Positions 43,053 to 54,166 are shown, numbered from the stretch's first letter. The stretch is DNA of 64,000 nt from Emergomyces orientalis (GCA_002110485.1 MOWL01000005.1:434001-498000); one strand, 5' to 3'. Notes: generated from the letters alone by a model not told the origin. Translations and numbers: made by a program.

Positions 43053-44759
43053 TTAGGATGATTGTACCTTCGCAAACCGTCCAAGTGCGGGTCCCAAACC
43101 AGCCTTCTCGCGCTGGAGATTCTCCTTTGCTCTAGACGAGCGTTCTTTCCGCAGCTCTTCAGCCTTGAGTCTCTTCTCATCAATAACATTCTTGCCCCCT
43201 TTCTTACGCAAATATTTGCGTAACGCACTATTCCTGCCACGGCCCCGATTTTTCAACTTCTCAATAATATCATCAGGTTTTCTATCGAGATCCCGCTCCT
43301 TTTTACGTGTAGCATCGTTCACGAGATCAAGGTTGCCGACAAAGTCCGGGTTAAGCGAGATCATCTCCGGCTGAAGCTTCGTAAGCAACCCTCTGACTTC
43401 TGCCTCCTGTCGCTGCTTCGTGGTTTCATATGGGTTGGCTTCGGAAGCGTCGAAGTTGGGCTCTCCACTGCCCGGGATGATTAGACTAGAGAATCCTTTC
43501 TCATGTGACACGCCAAGAATATCATCATACGGACACCAACGGACGCGCTCGATGCGCTTCCCGTCGCCGCCCCAGGCCATGTATGGGCTTTGCACTTTCT
43601 CTTGGTCTGCAGCTGCAGCGGTGAATAATCCCTTCCAAACGCTGAGTTGTGTACCCCAGCCGATGGCGGTGAGGCCGCGATCACTGATGGCTACACTGGA
43701 GCCAGGCTGCGGAACAGAGTAGTTATGCACCTCCTTCAGCATCCGGATGTCCCATACTGCCATGCGCATATCCTGGCCTGTTGATACCATGTATCTGCCT
43801 TGGCGGTCGACTGCAACTGATCGGACGGGGCCGCGGTGGGTGAGTGCTTTGACAAGGGCAGTTGAGGAGTTGGGAGACCAGAGGGAGACAGTGCCGTTTT
43901 GGTGTCCGACGTGCAGAATGGCGTTATAAGGGTTTTGGCAGAGGGAAGTCGGAGAACCCTGTCGAGTAGCTAGTTCTGCTACTAGTTGGCCAGTCGATGT
44001 GTCTGTGTACTTTAGATATCCGCTGGTAGCCTGGAAAAAATGGAAAATTGGGTTAGCAGATGCAGTGGTACGAAATGAGCGATATGTTATACTTACAACA
44101 CTGGCAAGGAGGAAATGGTATGGTAAGAATTCGAGATGCGTGGCCTCAACATGCTTATTCAAACAATGTATTTCTACCCCGGCATGATCATAGATGTAGA
44201 CATATTTCTTCTGCGCCACGGCGAAAAACTGATCGTTATGCAACCATTTGGCATCCCTCACAGTCTCTCCGAGCTGCATTTCGCATCCCAGTTTCCCGTC
44301 CCGCCAGTCCATTGTTGCGACATGCCCTTTCCTCCCTCCTAGTAAGAGCTTTCGTCCGTTTCTCGTATAATCAGCTGTGTAGGGGCCCAGATCCTCCAGC
44401 TTGAGCTCGAAGCCCTTGTTTGCCGCTTCTATACCCACGCTTTCCTTGATATCATCTTGTCGTACTTTATAAGTTTTCTCGAGCTCTCCCTCAGGTTCCA
44501 AGTAGCCTTGCTCATTTTCAAGCAGGATCTCCGCATCCTTCGCTTTTAGCGCTGCATCTTTATATTTTGCTTCCAGGTTCTTCAGGTTGCCTCGCAGCTT
44601 CCTGTCTTTCACGCTCTTTGCATTGATCTGCTTCCCTCGCCCGTATATCTTCTGTGCTTCTGCTAGTCGCTGTTTGTCTTCCCGTGACTCGGCGACGTCT
44701 TTTCCCTTGGACGATTTGCGGACGATGTCCTTTGTTTTTGGAGTGGATTGAACCTCCAT
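43053..44759 (-). CDS. UTP7: Small-subunit processome WD40 protein Utp7
   Basis: Nucleolar WD40 protein (animal BING4/WDR46) needed for 18S rRNA processing. Exons: 44759-44097 and 44030-43053; 546 residues. The intron 44031-44096 is 66 nt with GTAAGT, CTAAC and TTCCAG, and reads through without a stop, so it could be mistaken for coding sequence. The ATG at 44759 (MEVQSTPKTK) is preferred. WD40 blades: ADYTRNGRKLLLGGRKGHVA, VAQKKYVYIYDHAGVEIHCL, LHVGHQNGTVSLWSPNSS and VSTGQDMRMAVWDIRML. The BING4 C-terminal domain has FSSLIIPGSGEPNFDASEAN and ends in basic coiled-coil sequence, AEELRKERSSRAKENLQREK. Divergent from TSR1. Confidence 0.93.
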   Translation of the reverse strand: MEVQSTPKTKDIVRKSSKGKDVAESREDKQRLAEAQKIYGRGKQINAKSVKDRKLRGNLKNLEAKYKDAALKAKDAEILLENEQGYLEPEGELEKTYKVRQDDIKESVGIEAANKGFELKLEDLGPYTADYTRNGRKLLLGGRKGHVATMDWRDGKLGCEMQLGETVRDAKWLHNDQFFAVAQKKYVYIYDHAGVEIHCLNKHVEATHLEFLPYHFLLASVVSITYRSFRTTASANPIFHFFQATSGYLKYTDTSTGQLVAELATRQGSPTSLCQNPYNAILHVGHQNGTVSLWSPNSSTALVKALTHRGPVRSVAVDRQGRYMVSTGQDMRMAVWDIRMLKEVHNYSVPQPGSSVAISDRGLTAIGWGTQLSVWKGLFTAAAADQEKVQSPYMAWGGDGKRIERVRWCPYDDILGVSHEKGFSSLIIPGSGEPNFDASEANPYETTKQRQEAEVRGLLTKLQPEMISLNPDFVGNLDLVNDATRKKERDLDRKPDDIIEKLKNRGRGRNSALRKYLRKKGGKNVIDEKRLKAEELRKERSSRAKENLQREKAGLGPALGRFAKVQSS

Positions 44760-45151
44760 AGCTGTGACGACTAGTTCTATGTTCCTTATTAGAAGACTCA
44801 AGCAGCAAATTCCTTTGAAATGTCGTGGAACAGGCACATCATCAACATACTGATGATTTATTTTCTGTTGCTTTGCGATTATGGAAAATTCATGCCAAGA
44901 TTTCGCTTTGCTGCAAACACCGCAAACACAACATCATGTGACTCGGCCTGCATTATAATAATATATCGACGACACAAAAAAATAATTGCGATATCAAAAA
45001 AGTATATATACAGCGAAAGAAACTAGTCCGCAGTTGAGAGGTTAAGTTACCGGGTTACTGTTCTTCTACTTTGGCCTGTTGGCCGTTGTTTTATACTGTC
45101 GTCAATCTGGCCTCCCTCCCTTATAGATTTAAAGGTTCCGGCTCACACACC
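44760..45151. promoter_or_regulatory. Bidirectional promoter between two 40S-biogenesis genes
   Basis: 392 bp between the UTP7 and TSR1 start codons. Co-regulation is inferred from gene function and spacing. No RRPE or PAC element was identified by eye. Confidence 0.5.
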
Positions 45152-47759
45152 ATGGCTCCCAGCGCTGTGGCCGTTCCGCACCACCACCGGAATACGACCA
45201 AATCTATAAACAAGGCGTTCAAGTCCAAGCATTTGTCCAAAGGCGCTATCAAGGACTTATCCAAAGGTGGGAGACCTTTTTTTAAAATAAATAACATGTC
45301 TTTTAGCTTTTATTATACCATTGAGCATCGGCTAATTCTACTATCATGATAGGCAAAATCGAGGAGAGGGGCAGCCGCAAAACCCCCCACCAACAGCTCA
45401 TGTCGAAACTCGACCGCCGGAACCAAGCACGCCAGAAACAAAGACTGAAGCACCAAAACAAATCGGAATCCGTTAGCATATTCTCTGGCCAGAATGGGGC
45501 ATCGAGACATGTTGCCATTATCCCTCTTTCGGATACCGTTGACACCGATGCCGCTATTAGGAGCTTGAACGAAAGTCTTGATATCCCGGAAACAGATATT
45601 CAAGGACCTAATACGTGCCGTGTTCGCATAGAACGGTTTAAGCAGAATGTTTTGTACATTCCCACAAGAAAGGATTTGATTAGCGCACTGGATACTTGTC
45701 GCTTGGCAGATTTTGTCATTTTTATACTCCCGGCAGATGATACCCTAGACGAAGGGGCTGAGTTAATGCTCCGGGCGATTGAAGGACAGGGGATATCCAA
45801 TGTGTTTGCAGTAGCACAGGTATGCAACAAAACACCCCAATGGACGACTTTTTTATACATCTCAATGGCTTACGATCGTCGTTTTAGGGAGTCGAAAAAA
45901 TCACCCCCCCAAAAAAGCGCTCACAAATTACTGCTTCACTCAAGTCGTTCATCACACATTTCTTCCCCACGCTAGAAAAGGTTCATTCACTGGATGCAAG
46001 GCAGGAATGTTCTAACATAGTAAGGGGCATATGTACAGCAACACCAAAGGGGATTCGTTGGCGGGATGACAGGAGCTGGATGTTCATTGAGTCTATCCAA
46101 TGGCCCGAACCGTCATCTGAAACGTCAGGCGAAGTTGTGGTCACCGGAGTTGTACGGGGTAGAGGTTTGAAAGCTGACCGCTTGGTCCATATACCTACCT
46201 GGGGCGATTATAAGATATCATCTATCACCGCTGCGCCATTGCCCTCAGCTAAACAGAAGAAAGGGGATAATGGAATGAATGTCGACGACACAGCGGAACC
46301 ACAAGTTTTGGATCAACCAAGCGCTGATTGCGATGACTTAGCTACCGTCGCACCTGAGGAGGTCACTATGATGGATGATACCATCTCTATTGCTGATACT
46401 GAAAAAAAAGGGGTACTTCTTGATGATTTTCATTATTTTTCGGACGGTGATGACAAGCATGCAGCACGCCCGAGAAGACTACCCAAGGGCACGTCTGATT
46501 ATCAGGCTGCATGGTATCTTGACGATCTCTCTGACTCCGGTTCTGACCTGGTGGATGAAATGGATGATGATGATGAAGATATGGACTTGGACGCCCCTGC
46601 CGGCCCCGAAGATGGCTTTTTCACTACTGACAACAAGGACGCCATGACCGAAGCTGGTGGCCCTTCTGAGTACCCACAATCAGAGATGTTCCTCGACCCA
46701 TCACCTGAAGATGAAGCGCAACAAATAGAAGAATACCGCGCAAGCCGGAAGAATGAAGAGAAAGACGACTTGGAATTCCCTGATGAAATCGAGCTTCATC
46801 CAGCTACCGTCGCAAGAGAAAGACTAGCTAGATACAGAGGCCTCAAGAGCCTTAAAACCAGCAAGTGGGAAATGGAAGAAGACAGGGCACACGAGCCTGA
46901 AGACTGGCGTCGTTTGCTACAAGTAGCCGACTATAAGGGTTCCAAAAACCAGTGCGTCCGGGAAGCGCTCGTCGGTGGTGTTACCCCCGGTACCCTCGTG
47001 AATGTTCATCTTAGCGACGTACCTCTGAACCTAAAGTTGCGCCCGTCACAGCCAACGTCCCTCTTCTCCCTCCTCCGACACGAACACAAACACGCCGTGG
47101 TGAACATCAACATGACCCTAAACTCCACCGTCGAAGAACCTCTCAAATCCAAAGAAGAACTAATCATCCAATGCGGCCCGCGCCGCCTAGTTATTAAACC
47201 CCTCTTCTCCGCCGCCGGCAACACTCCCAACAACGTCCACAAGTTCGACAGGTACCTACACCCAGGACGCAATGCCATAGCCACCTTTATCGGCCCCGTC
47301 TCCTGGGGCTCGTTACCCGTCTTAGTATTTAGAAACACAGCTGCTGCCACAGACACTGAGGCCATGGACTCAAGCATAGGTGATGGCAGCAAACCCACAT
47401 CCTCTACCAGTGAGCTTGATACCTGGGAACTCATCGGCTCCGGCACGACAATGGCACCTGACCATTCCCGCGTCGTCGCCAAGCGCGTCATCCTGACCGG
47501 CCACCCGTACAAGATCCACAAGAAGGTCGTCACAGTGCGCTACATGTTTTTCAACGCGGAGGATGTGAATTGGTTCAAGGCGCTGCAGCTGTGGACGAAG
47601 CGGGGCCGGAGTGGGTATATCAAGGAAAGTCTAGGGACGCATGGCTATTTCAAGGCAACGTTTGATGCGAAGATTAATCCGCAGGATGCTATTGGGATTA
47701 GTTTGTATAAGCGTGTGTTCCCCCGAAAGGCAGTTGCGTGGGGAGAGGAGACACATTGA
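45152..47759 (+). CDS. TSR1: Pre-40S ribosome biogenesis protein Tsr1
   Basis: GTPase-like late pre-40S assembly factor, a Bms1 relative without GTPase activity. Exons: 45152-45266, 45353-45819, 45888-47759; 817 residues. The N-terminus has HHHRNTTKSINKAFKSKHLS, a typical basic Tsr1 helix. The pseudo-GTPase region includes IIPLSDTVDTDAAIRSLNES and ADFVIFILPADDTLDEGAEL. The AARP2CN domain includes KGIRWRDDRSWMFIESIQWP. An acidic insert (residues about 390-440) precedes the C-terminal domain with MFFNAEDVNWFKALQLWTKR, GYIKESLGTHGYFKATFDAK and GISLYKRVFPRKA. All junctions keep the frame. Confidence 0.95.
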
Positions 47760-48088
47760 TAGGATTCAGACGAAAGAAACTTTTTTTGAGGTGCATTTTT
47801 TTATTTTTCATTCATCGTCTCTTTTTACTCCCTCTCTGCGGGGGATTGATGGTTTTATGAACCCACGCCCCTGCCTTTTGTTTAACCCCCTCTTTTGCAT
47901 GACGGTAGAAAAGTAAAAAAGAAGATTCCACGATATTGCGGAGTGCGGGCGTTTGGAAGGCATGGAAAATTCAGAGGATGATGGACGAATATATCATGAA
48001 CAAAGACTACATAAAGCATTACAAACAAGCATTACGGTTGATTTATGATTTTACTTTTATTATGTCTTATCATTTTTATCCGCTCATA
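47760..48088. other. 3' flank of TSR1
   Basis: Short convergent region before the foldback element; nothing further seen. Confidence 0.4.
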
Positions 48089-48190
48089 TAGTGCCTCGCC
48101 AAAAGTCTGAAACTCTTTCGCGAGTCAAAGCGGCCTAGTTTACCACCAAACTGGTTTGCGAAAAAGTTTCAGCCTTTTGGCTAGGCACTG
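48089..48190. mobile_element. 102-bp palindromic foldback/MITE relic of Tc1/mariner type
   Basis: The left arm (from 48089, TAGTGCCTCGCCAAAAGTCT) and the reverse complement of the right arm (from 48190, CAGTGCCTAGCCAAAAGGCT) match at 29 of the first 33 positions. The arms are separated by only about 35 bp, so the whole unit can fold into one hairpin. TA dinucleotides flank both ends (48087-48088 and 48191-48192), as expected for a Tc1/mariner TA target-site duplication. CAGTGCCT-type termini occur in fungal Tc1/mariner elements (from memory). No transposase is present. Confidence 0.75.
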
Positions 48191-48460
48191 TACCCGTTTT
48201 CGGTCTATACTATTGGATGTAAGTCAGTTAGAAACTAAACGACTTTCCATTTCTTGAAATAACTACTACTCATTGAGAATAATAGCAAACATGCTAAGGT
48301 GATACGACGGAAACGACCTGAAATATTGAGAACCGATACCAGTAAACATGAATGTAGGAAACGCCAGGAAGCATGCACCGAGCCACCGAAAGGGAAAAAA
48401 AGGGGCCTGGTAGACCAATCGCAATAAGAAGATAATTCAACAGCAGCAACGCACCAACAC

Positions 48461-50671
48461 TCAATCATTAGTCCGATCCACAATCTCAGGTTTTCCCAAT
48501 CGGGCATGGCACAGGGCTTCCTGCGTCTGTTCTTCTACCTCTCTTTCCAGTCGTTGCACTTCAGCAGACGATGGCTCAAGCATGCTATTATTTTCTTGGC
48601 GACACTGTTGCTCCACGTTCGTCTTAGGCTGTCCTTGCCTTTCGTCTACCTCTCTTTCGACTCGCCGCTCTTCAGAAGGTAAAGTTTCCAGCACGTGATT
48701 ATGTTCCATCCGCTGCTGTTGCTCCAGTTTCATCTTAATTTGCTCCTGCTCCTTCTCCCACTCGAGCCTCTTCTCGTCCCCTTCATCTCTAGCCCTCAAC
48801 ATATCGACTTGTCTTTGCAATTGTTCCGTGTCCAGGTGGTCATATCCGATCCTTTTGAGAATAGATCCAACCATATACTGGTATCTCAAATGGCCGCTAA
48901 CAGCATCGCTCACGTCGAAGTTCTCCACGCCGGGGACGCCAGAGATGGACTGGAGACCAGCTATTCCGAATTGGGCACTGTTTGCACGGTACAGAAATCC
49001 GAGGATGGAGTCGTTAAGTGAGAAGACATTGACCAACCGACCACTAACAATGGTCCGCATCAACCGCCAATGGCTGATTGTCGACGGAGTAGGCGATCCG
49101 ATAAGAACAGCGGATTCAACCAAACCATACGCGCGTCTTCTCGCAAGGCTGATAAGGCAAGAAAAAATCACACGAGCACCCAAGGAATACCCGATCAGCG
49201 TCACTGGACGCTCACCCTGAGCCCTGTTAATTAGGGCATCCGCAAGAACTTGGCCGGCCTTATCAGCCCGAATTTTGGCGATACTGAACGGATTATCGAT
49301 TATGTGTGCAAGTTTTAGCAGGGCAACGGGCCACATCACTGCTCCAAGAATGGGTGCGAAAACGGTTCCAGTTATAGCTTGTTTGGACGCAAAAGCCCAT
49401 GCTGTATGTCTCACCACTGTTGTCAGCGCGTTACCGAGTTTCACCAGGGCTTTAAACTCCCACCGCAAGGCAAAAGCTTCGGAATCACGTCCAAGAACCC
49501 GCCACGGGTGTACGAAATCCTCTTGTTCGGTAAGCCAGCCGCTAATAGCGATTGTAACTCTAAGACGTTGATCCGTTGGTATCGAAATTATGCTTTCTCC
49601 CTCTGAAGGAAATGGCGTATGAATGGGAAGGAATGCAAAGTCTTCAACCTCTTTTGCATATCGGTCCATCATCTTTCCAGTCATTCTGGCACCATAAGCG
49701 CCAAATATCCCTCCAATAATAGCGGTGCTACTAGCAACTGCACCAAGGTACCCTGCTGCAACGGTTGCTCCCAGACCGAGCCCACCCATCACTGCACCAA
49801 TGCCGGCGGCAACAAAAGGAGCAGCTAACCCCCCCGTCACTCCAATGAGAACACCACCCGCGATGGACGCAAGACCAACTTTCCACTTCCTTGCAGTTTT
49901 TGTCTCTTCAACCTTTGCCTTGGCTTCTTCATCTGCCGTCATTGTTTTGGCAGTGTGCAGCAGACCCTCTGCTACCTTGATCTCATCGTTAACCAGGTCA
50001 TCCACAGAAAGTCCAAGGCTGGATGCCATTCTGAGCAGTAAGACTCGTGAATGCGCACTGTAGTGCTGAAGGCTTAGAAGTAAAAGGAGAAGCGAATGTA
50101 ATATGATCAATTTTGTGGCATGTGGAAGTTCGTTCAGGGGAGTTTCTACTGGCGGGTACCTGCTCGCAGCGGTTGCGGGTGCTTGTGACAACCTTGCTGA
50201 ATCCGATGTCGTGGTGCTATCTGCTCTCTCGCTAATATGCGCCTCGCGCTGTTGTTGTTTGTTGCGAAACTCTGAAGAATCGGGGGTGTTTATGATCTCC
50301 CCAATACGGTAAATGACTGAATCCTTCCAAGTACTAAAATATCGAAGTGATTCCGCCTCAACCTTTACTTCCATTGTAGATGATTTTCGTGACTCAAGGG
50401 CTGGCTTCTCTTGTTTGGGAGTAGTCGGGTCGAGATCTTCTGGGGCTGGCTCACTACTATTTGGGGGTGGCTTTGAATGCTCCGTGTCGAAATGATTGCA
50501 AATTGTTTGCTGCATTTGATCCATAATATCCACAATGAGCAGGGCTAGATATTGTCGTTCGTTTAAACTCAAGACTCTCGCAAGGTCACTTTCATTTTGT
50601 GCTTGGTGGTCCTGTCTTCCCATGTCCGGTTGGTCGTTTTGCCCACTCCATGGCGTTGGCGACGCCATCAT
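48461..50671 (-). CDS. DUF726/TMCO4-family membrane alpha/beta hydrolase-like protein
   Basis: 736 residues from the ATG at 50671; an in-frame GTG further upstream is not used. The central part holds a Gly/Ala-rich hydrophobic block (VGLASIAGGVLIGVTGGLAA and GIGAVMGGLGLGATVAAGYL), probably two to three membrane segments. The hydrolase-like domain follows: VTIAISGWLTEQEDFVHPWR, the nucleophile elbow GYSLGAR near residue 525, and VLIGSPTPSTISHWRLMRTI. The C-terminus (from about residue 640) is a charged coiled coil with an imperfect internal repeat (two copies of a block with LEREVEEQ/VEREVDERQ). Family function is poorly known; yeast and animal homologues are Golgi or ER proteins. Converges on TSR1. 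Confidence 0.82.
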   Translation of the reverse strand: MMASPTPWSGQNDQPDMGRQDHQAQNESDLARVLSLNERQYLALLIVDIMDQMQQTICNHFDTEHSKPPPNSSEPAPEDLDPTTPKQEKPALESRKSSTMEVKVEAESLRYFSTWKDSVIYRIGEIINTPDSSEFRNKQQQREAHISERADSTTTSDSARLSQAPATAASRYPPVETPLNELPHATKLIILHSLLLLLLSLQHYSAHSRVLLLRMASSLGLSVDDLVNDEIKVAEGLLHTAKTMTADEEAKAKVEETKTARKWKVGLASIAGGVLIGVTGGLAAPFVAAGIGAVMGGLGLGATVAAGYLGAVASSTAIIGGIFGAYGARMTGKMMDRYAKEVEDFAFLPIHTPFPSEGESIISIPTDQRLRVTIAISGWLTEQEDFVHPWRVLGRDSEAFALRWEFKALVKLGNALTTVVRHTAWAFASKQAITGTVFAPILGAVMWPVALLKLAHIIDNPFSIAKIRADKAGQVLADALINRAQGERPVTLIGYSLGARVIFSCLISLARRRAYGLVESAVLIGSPTPSTISHWRLMRTIVSGRLVNVFSLNDSILGFLYRANSAQFGIAGLQSISGVPGVENFDVSDAVSGHLRYQYMVGSILKRIGYDHLDTEQLQRQVDMLRARDEGDEKRLEWEKEQEQIKMKLEQQQRMEHNHVLETLPSEERRVEREVDERQGQPKTNVEQQCRQENNSMLEPSSAEVQRLEREVEEQTQEALCHARLGKPEIVDRTND

Positions 50672-51052
50672 GCGGCCTGGAGAGTACGAAAGAAGCTGCA
50701 GGTATTTTAATCTATCGAGCTCCACCGGATTAAATAGCCAGTGAACAATCGGGCAAAAGATGGAGTCGAATTGGAGGAGAGTTGTATAGTAAACAAAAGG
50801 TGGACTCGAGATGAACCGAGGAAGAAGGTGAAGTCGACGTCAGCCAGCCTGATGAGTCAGCACACAGCTTCCACGGCAGGAACCTTGCATATATATATAT
50901 ATACAAAAGGAACCGAGTTCACCGAGAAAGCTTCAATTGTGACGTGGTTGAAGGGCGAAGACATATTGAATGTTGAGTGAGTATGGATCTTGTTGCTGGG
51001 AGTGAAGGGCAAACCGATTATATCCTCTGAATCAGTGCTTTTTCTGAGCTTC
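50672..51052. other. Intergenic region upstream of the DUF726 gene
   Basis: 381 bp, with a short TA tract near 50890-50902. No gene is supported. Confidence 0.4.
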
Positions 51053-51637
51053 TCAGCTTGACTGAACCACGAAATATCCCCCCATTGTTTTTGAGGCTGG
51101 TTTCAAGGCATCACCATCCCAAACCTTCCCATCTGGATGTTCAAGTTTCTCAGGTCTCGTGCGGTGAATTCTTCCGTTTCGCCCCAAATAGCGCTCTTGT
51201 TTCAGAGACGCCTCGAGCGTCTTTATGCTAATTTTATTCTCCTCCTGTGCCTCCTCCGTCTCATCACGAATACTTCGCAGCGGTTTAACATCTGTGGTAT
51301 CAATGCTCTGAACTTCTTTCACAAAATGAATCTGTGATTCAAGAGTTTTAAGCATCTCTTCCTCTTCTTCAGCGCTTGAGGGTGGTGGAAGTGCGGAAAG
51401 CCGGAGGAGATGGTGGAGCTGCTTCGAGGATATAGTACGCGATTGAGGAAGAGATGTGTTCTCTGGTAAGAGGGATTTGACGGACCAGCTGGGTTTTGAG
51501 AGAATAGAGGCTGGGTCTTCGGCGGGGGTAATTGCTGATGGTGTCGCCTGTCGATTAATTCTGGTTCCAATGTGGCGGGTAGTTCTGCGAATAGTTTGCA
51601 GGAGTGGTCGCGCAGACCCGACACGGTTGAGTGCCAT
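51053..51637 (-). CDS. gatC: Mitochondrial glutamyl-tRNA(Gln) amidotransferase subunit C
   Basis: 194 residues, one exon. Part of the GatCAB-type amidotransferase that turns Glu-tRNA(Gln) into Gln-tRNA(Gln) in the mitochondrial matrix. The N-terminus (MALNRVGSARPLLQTIRRTT, then RHIGTRINRQ) is a presequence. The GatC core includes KPSWSVKSLLPENTSLP, ISSKQLHHLLRLSALPPPSS and LKTLESQIHFVKEVQSIDT, followed by VKPLRSIRDET. The length is usual for fungal GatC, which is longer than bacterial GatC because of the targeting sequence and C-terminal tail. The gene lies 380 bp upstream of the DUF726 start on the same strand. Confidence 0.85.
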   Translation of the reverse strand: MALNRVGSARPLLQTIRRTTRHIGTRINRQATPSAITPAEDPASILSKPSWSVKSLLPENTSLPQSRTISSKQLHHLLRLSALPPPSSAEEEEEMLKTLESQIHFVKEVQSIDTTDVKPLRSIRDETEEAQEENKISIKTLEASLKQERYLGRNGRIHRTRPEKLEHPDGKVWDGDALKPASKTMGGYFVVQSS

Positions 51638-52021
51638 TGAGCCAGTTCGGAATAGTACAATAGACAGAGTTTATTGGTCTGTGCTCTGTAATGTTTCTTT
51701 TCCCCTCAACTAGACACAATTGTTGAATATATCGTGCAGTCATGTAGTTGTACACATGTCCCAAAAAAAGCTTTTATTCGTAGCCTGCTCGTGGCTCTAA
51801 CCAGATGCTGTGGCCATAGTGCAGCCATTTAGCCCTAACCCCGCCAAGCCAAAACTCCAGCCCATGACAACATCCATCACAGACATAGAGGTGTATGTAA
51901 CAACTTCGACTTCAACAGCTACACACCCACAAGCTCTATATCCCAATCGTGGACTGTATATTTTTTAAAACTCGATCTTCCATTTCCCCAAAGTATCCAA
52001 ACCGCCTATAATACTCGAACC
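51638..52021. promoter_or_regulatory. Divergent region between gatC and SEC17
   Basis: 384 bp between outward-facing starts, taken as shared promoter space. No motif was identified. Confidence 0.4.
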
Positions 52022-53206
52022 ATGGCACAGGATCCCCGAGTCCTACTACAGAAGGTGCGCAATCATATCAGTTCCCCGCTATTTAACTGGTTTACGCCTA
52101 ACAGTTGTCAATATGACAGGCAGATAAAGCACTTCAAAGCGCTTCAGGCGGATTCAGTCTTTTCGGTGGACGAACCGAGAAATATGAAAATGCTGCGGAC
52201 CTCTATTCACAAGCCGCCAATGCGTTCCGGGCACAGAAGATGAGTAGGTCTCCCCCTCATTCCCCTGCTCAGCTTAATCGTTCCCTGGGAACCATCGCGA
52301 ATATATAGCTAACATATTGGCAAATATAGATAAGGAAGCCGGCATGGCATTTGAGAAAGCAGCAGCAGTTTTTACCAACAACCTGAACGAACCGGACGAT
52401 GCGGCCAATATTTTGACTGAGGCTTTCAAGGTATACCGAAAGACGGACCCTGAAGATGCCGCCCGAGTGCTGAAGGTTGCCATCCAACATTACATTTCCA
52501 AAGGAAACTTCAGACGGGCTGCGACTCACCAACAAAACTTGGCTGAAATATACGAAGTGGAAATTGGCGATGAAACGAGGGCGTTGGAAGCGTATGAGAA
52601 AGCCGCGGAATGGTACGAAGGAGATAATGCAGAAGCGTAAGCACACCCTTTCCTTGAGAGTCTTCGCGAATAAAACACAGAACACTAATAACTTTATCAT
52701 TAATATTCGCAGACTGGCGAACAAGTATTACCTCAAGGTCGCAGACCTCGCCGCGCTCAAGGGAGATTACTACAAGTCCATCGAGCACTTCGAGCGCGTC
52801 GCCAAATCCTCCATTAATAATAACCTGATGAAGTATTCCGTAAAGGACTACTTCTTGAAAGCCGGCATCTGCCACCTTGCGTCAAATGTAAACAAAATCA
52901 AACTCCCACTTCCATCCCATCATCCTCAAATTCAAAGAACAGAGCTGACAAGCCCGCCGCTCGCAGGACCTTGTTGCCACCAACCGCGCTCTACAAAACT
53001 ACCGAGACCTAGATAACTCCTTCACAACGACCCGCGAGCACATGCTCCTTGTCGATCTGGCGCAAGCTGTTGAGCAGGGCGACGCGGAGTCCTTTGGCGA
53101 CAAGTTATTCCAATATGACCAGTTAAGCAAGCTGGATAAGTGGAAGACTGCGTTATTACTCCGTGTCAAGAATAATATTGAAGAACCCGGAGAAGATTTT
53201 TCATGA
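52022..53206 (+). CDS. SEC17: Alpha-SNAP, vesicle fusion protein Sec17
   Basis: Adaptor that recruits NSF (Sec18) to SNARE complexes for disassembly after membrane fusion. Exons: 52022-52054, 52120-52243, 52330-52636, 52713-52887, 52967-53206; 292 residues, the standard length. The protein runs MAQDPRVLLQKADKALQSAS, then GGFSLFGGRTEKYENAADLY, the membrane-facing loop and first TPR-like helices. Later come AAATFxx-type repeats such as ARVLKVAIQHYISKGNFRRA and LKGDYYKSIEHFERVAKSSI. The C-terminus has YDQLSKLDKWKTALLLRVKN and the acidic end EEPGEDFS. Good branch sites precede the acceptors (GCCTAAC, AGCTAAC). All junctions keep the frame. Confidence 0.95.
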
Positions 53207-54166
53207 GTTTGCAATTTGCTCTTTATTCGTTATTTTCTTTTCTGTTTTCTGTCTGTCTCATTTTTTCGTCAAACATATCGCTCTACCTCGCCCGCGTCGT
53301 TCCTGCGGCCTCTATTCGTGTCTATAGCTAGGCAACTATTTTCGTTTTTACGGCTTGTGACCCTTTAGAAAGTTATGTTTGTGCTTTTTTCTGTCTTTTT
53401 TTGTTTACCTTTTTTTTTTTCTTTCGGAATTCTAGTGCAGTAAAATAATAACCGGGAAATATTGCATTATTATGGATATTGTCTTTTGTTACCTATTAAA
53501 ACGACTTCATATGTATGTATGCATGCGTAGGGCGCTGGTTCTGGTTCAGACGCTGTTCTGGCAAACGACAGTTTGTGAAATAATGAAAATCGATAGAAGC
53601 GAAATGTCACGCTTCTACTCTTTCCCCTCACGCTAAAGGCAATCATCACCCACCGATATTTCGAATCACGCGAGGTGAAGGGAACAATATATCGTCGTAT
53701 TGTCTATATGCTGGCAAACGTCATTTTGTTTATTTGTGGTGATATTCCTCTTTACTTTTTTCAAGACAACGTGGAGGTTGGTACATGTGTTTGTCCAGCC
53801 ATATTTTGGCATGAGAAAGAATACATGATAGCAAGCTATAATTATCAAAATCCATCGATTTTGAAACCGTTGATTCCCAACTCCCCTTCTCCATGGCCGT
53901 TTCAGTATGTCCTTAACAATTTGATAATATCGCCCTGTCCAATTTGAACCAGGCAAAAGTTACTTCCCCTCTCCACGTTACTTCGCAAATAAAAAATCAA
54001 GTAACAAATACCTACCTCAATACCCATTTTCCCCCTTGGGCTTCAACAAGTTTCCCAGATACCTCCCTCTCACCTTGCATACGGTAATTTAACGTACTTA
54101 CCTTGGGTCGCGCCAAGGGAAACCATAACTTCACTCTGCAATACCACCAGCTAGATCCCAACTGAC
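53207..54166. other. Convergent intergenic region, SEC17 3' flank
   Basis: 960 bp, T-rich at first (T runs near 53397-53420). Open frames at 53666-53956 on both strands lack family features. No gene is supported. Confidence 0.45.
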
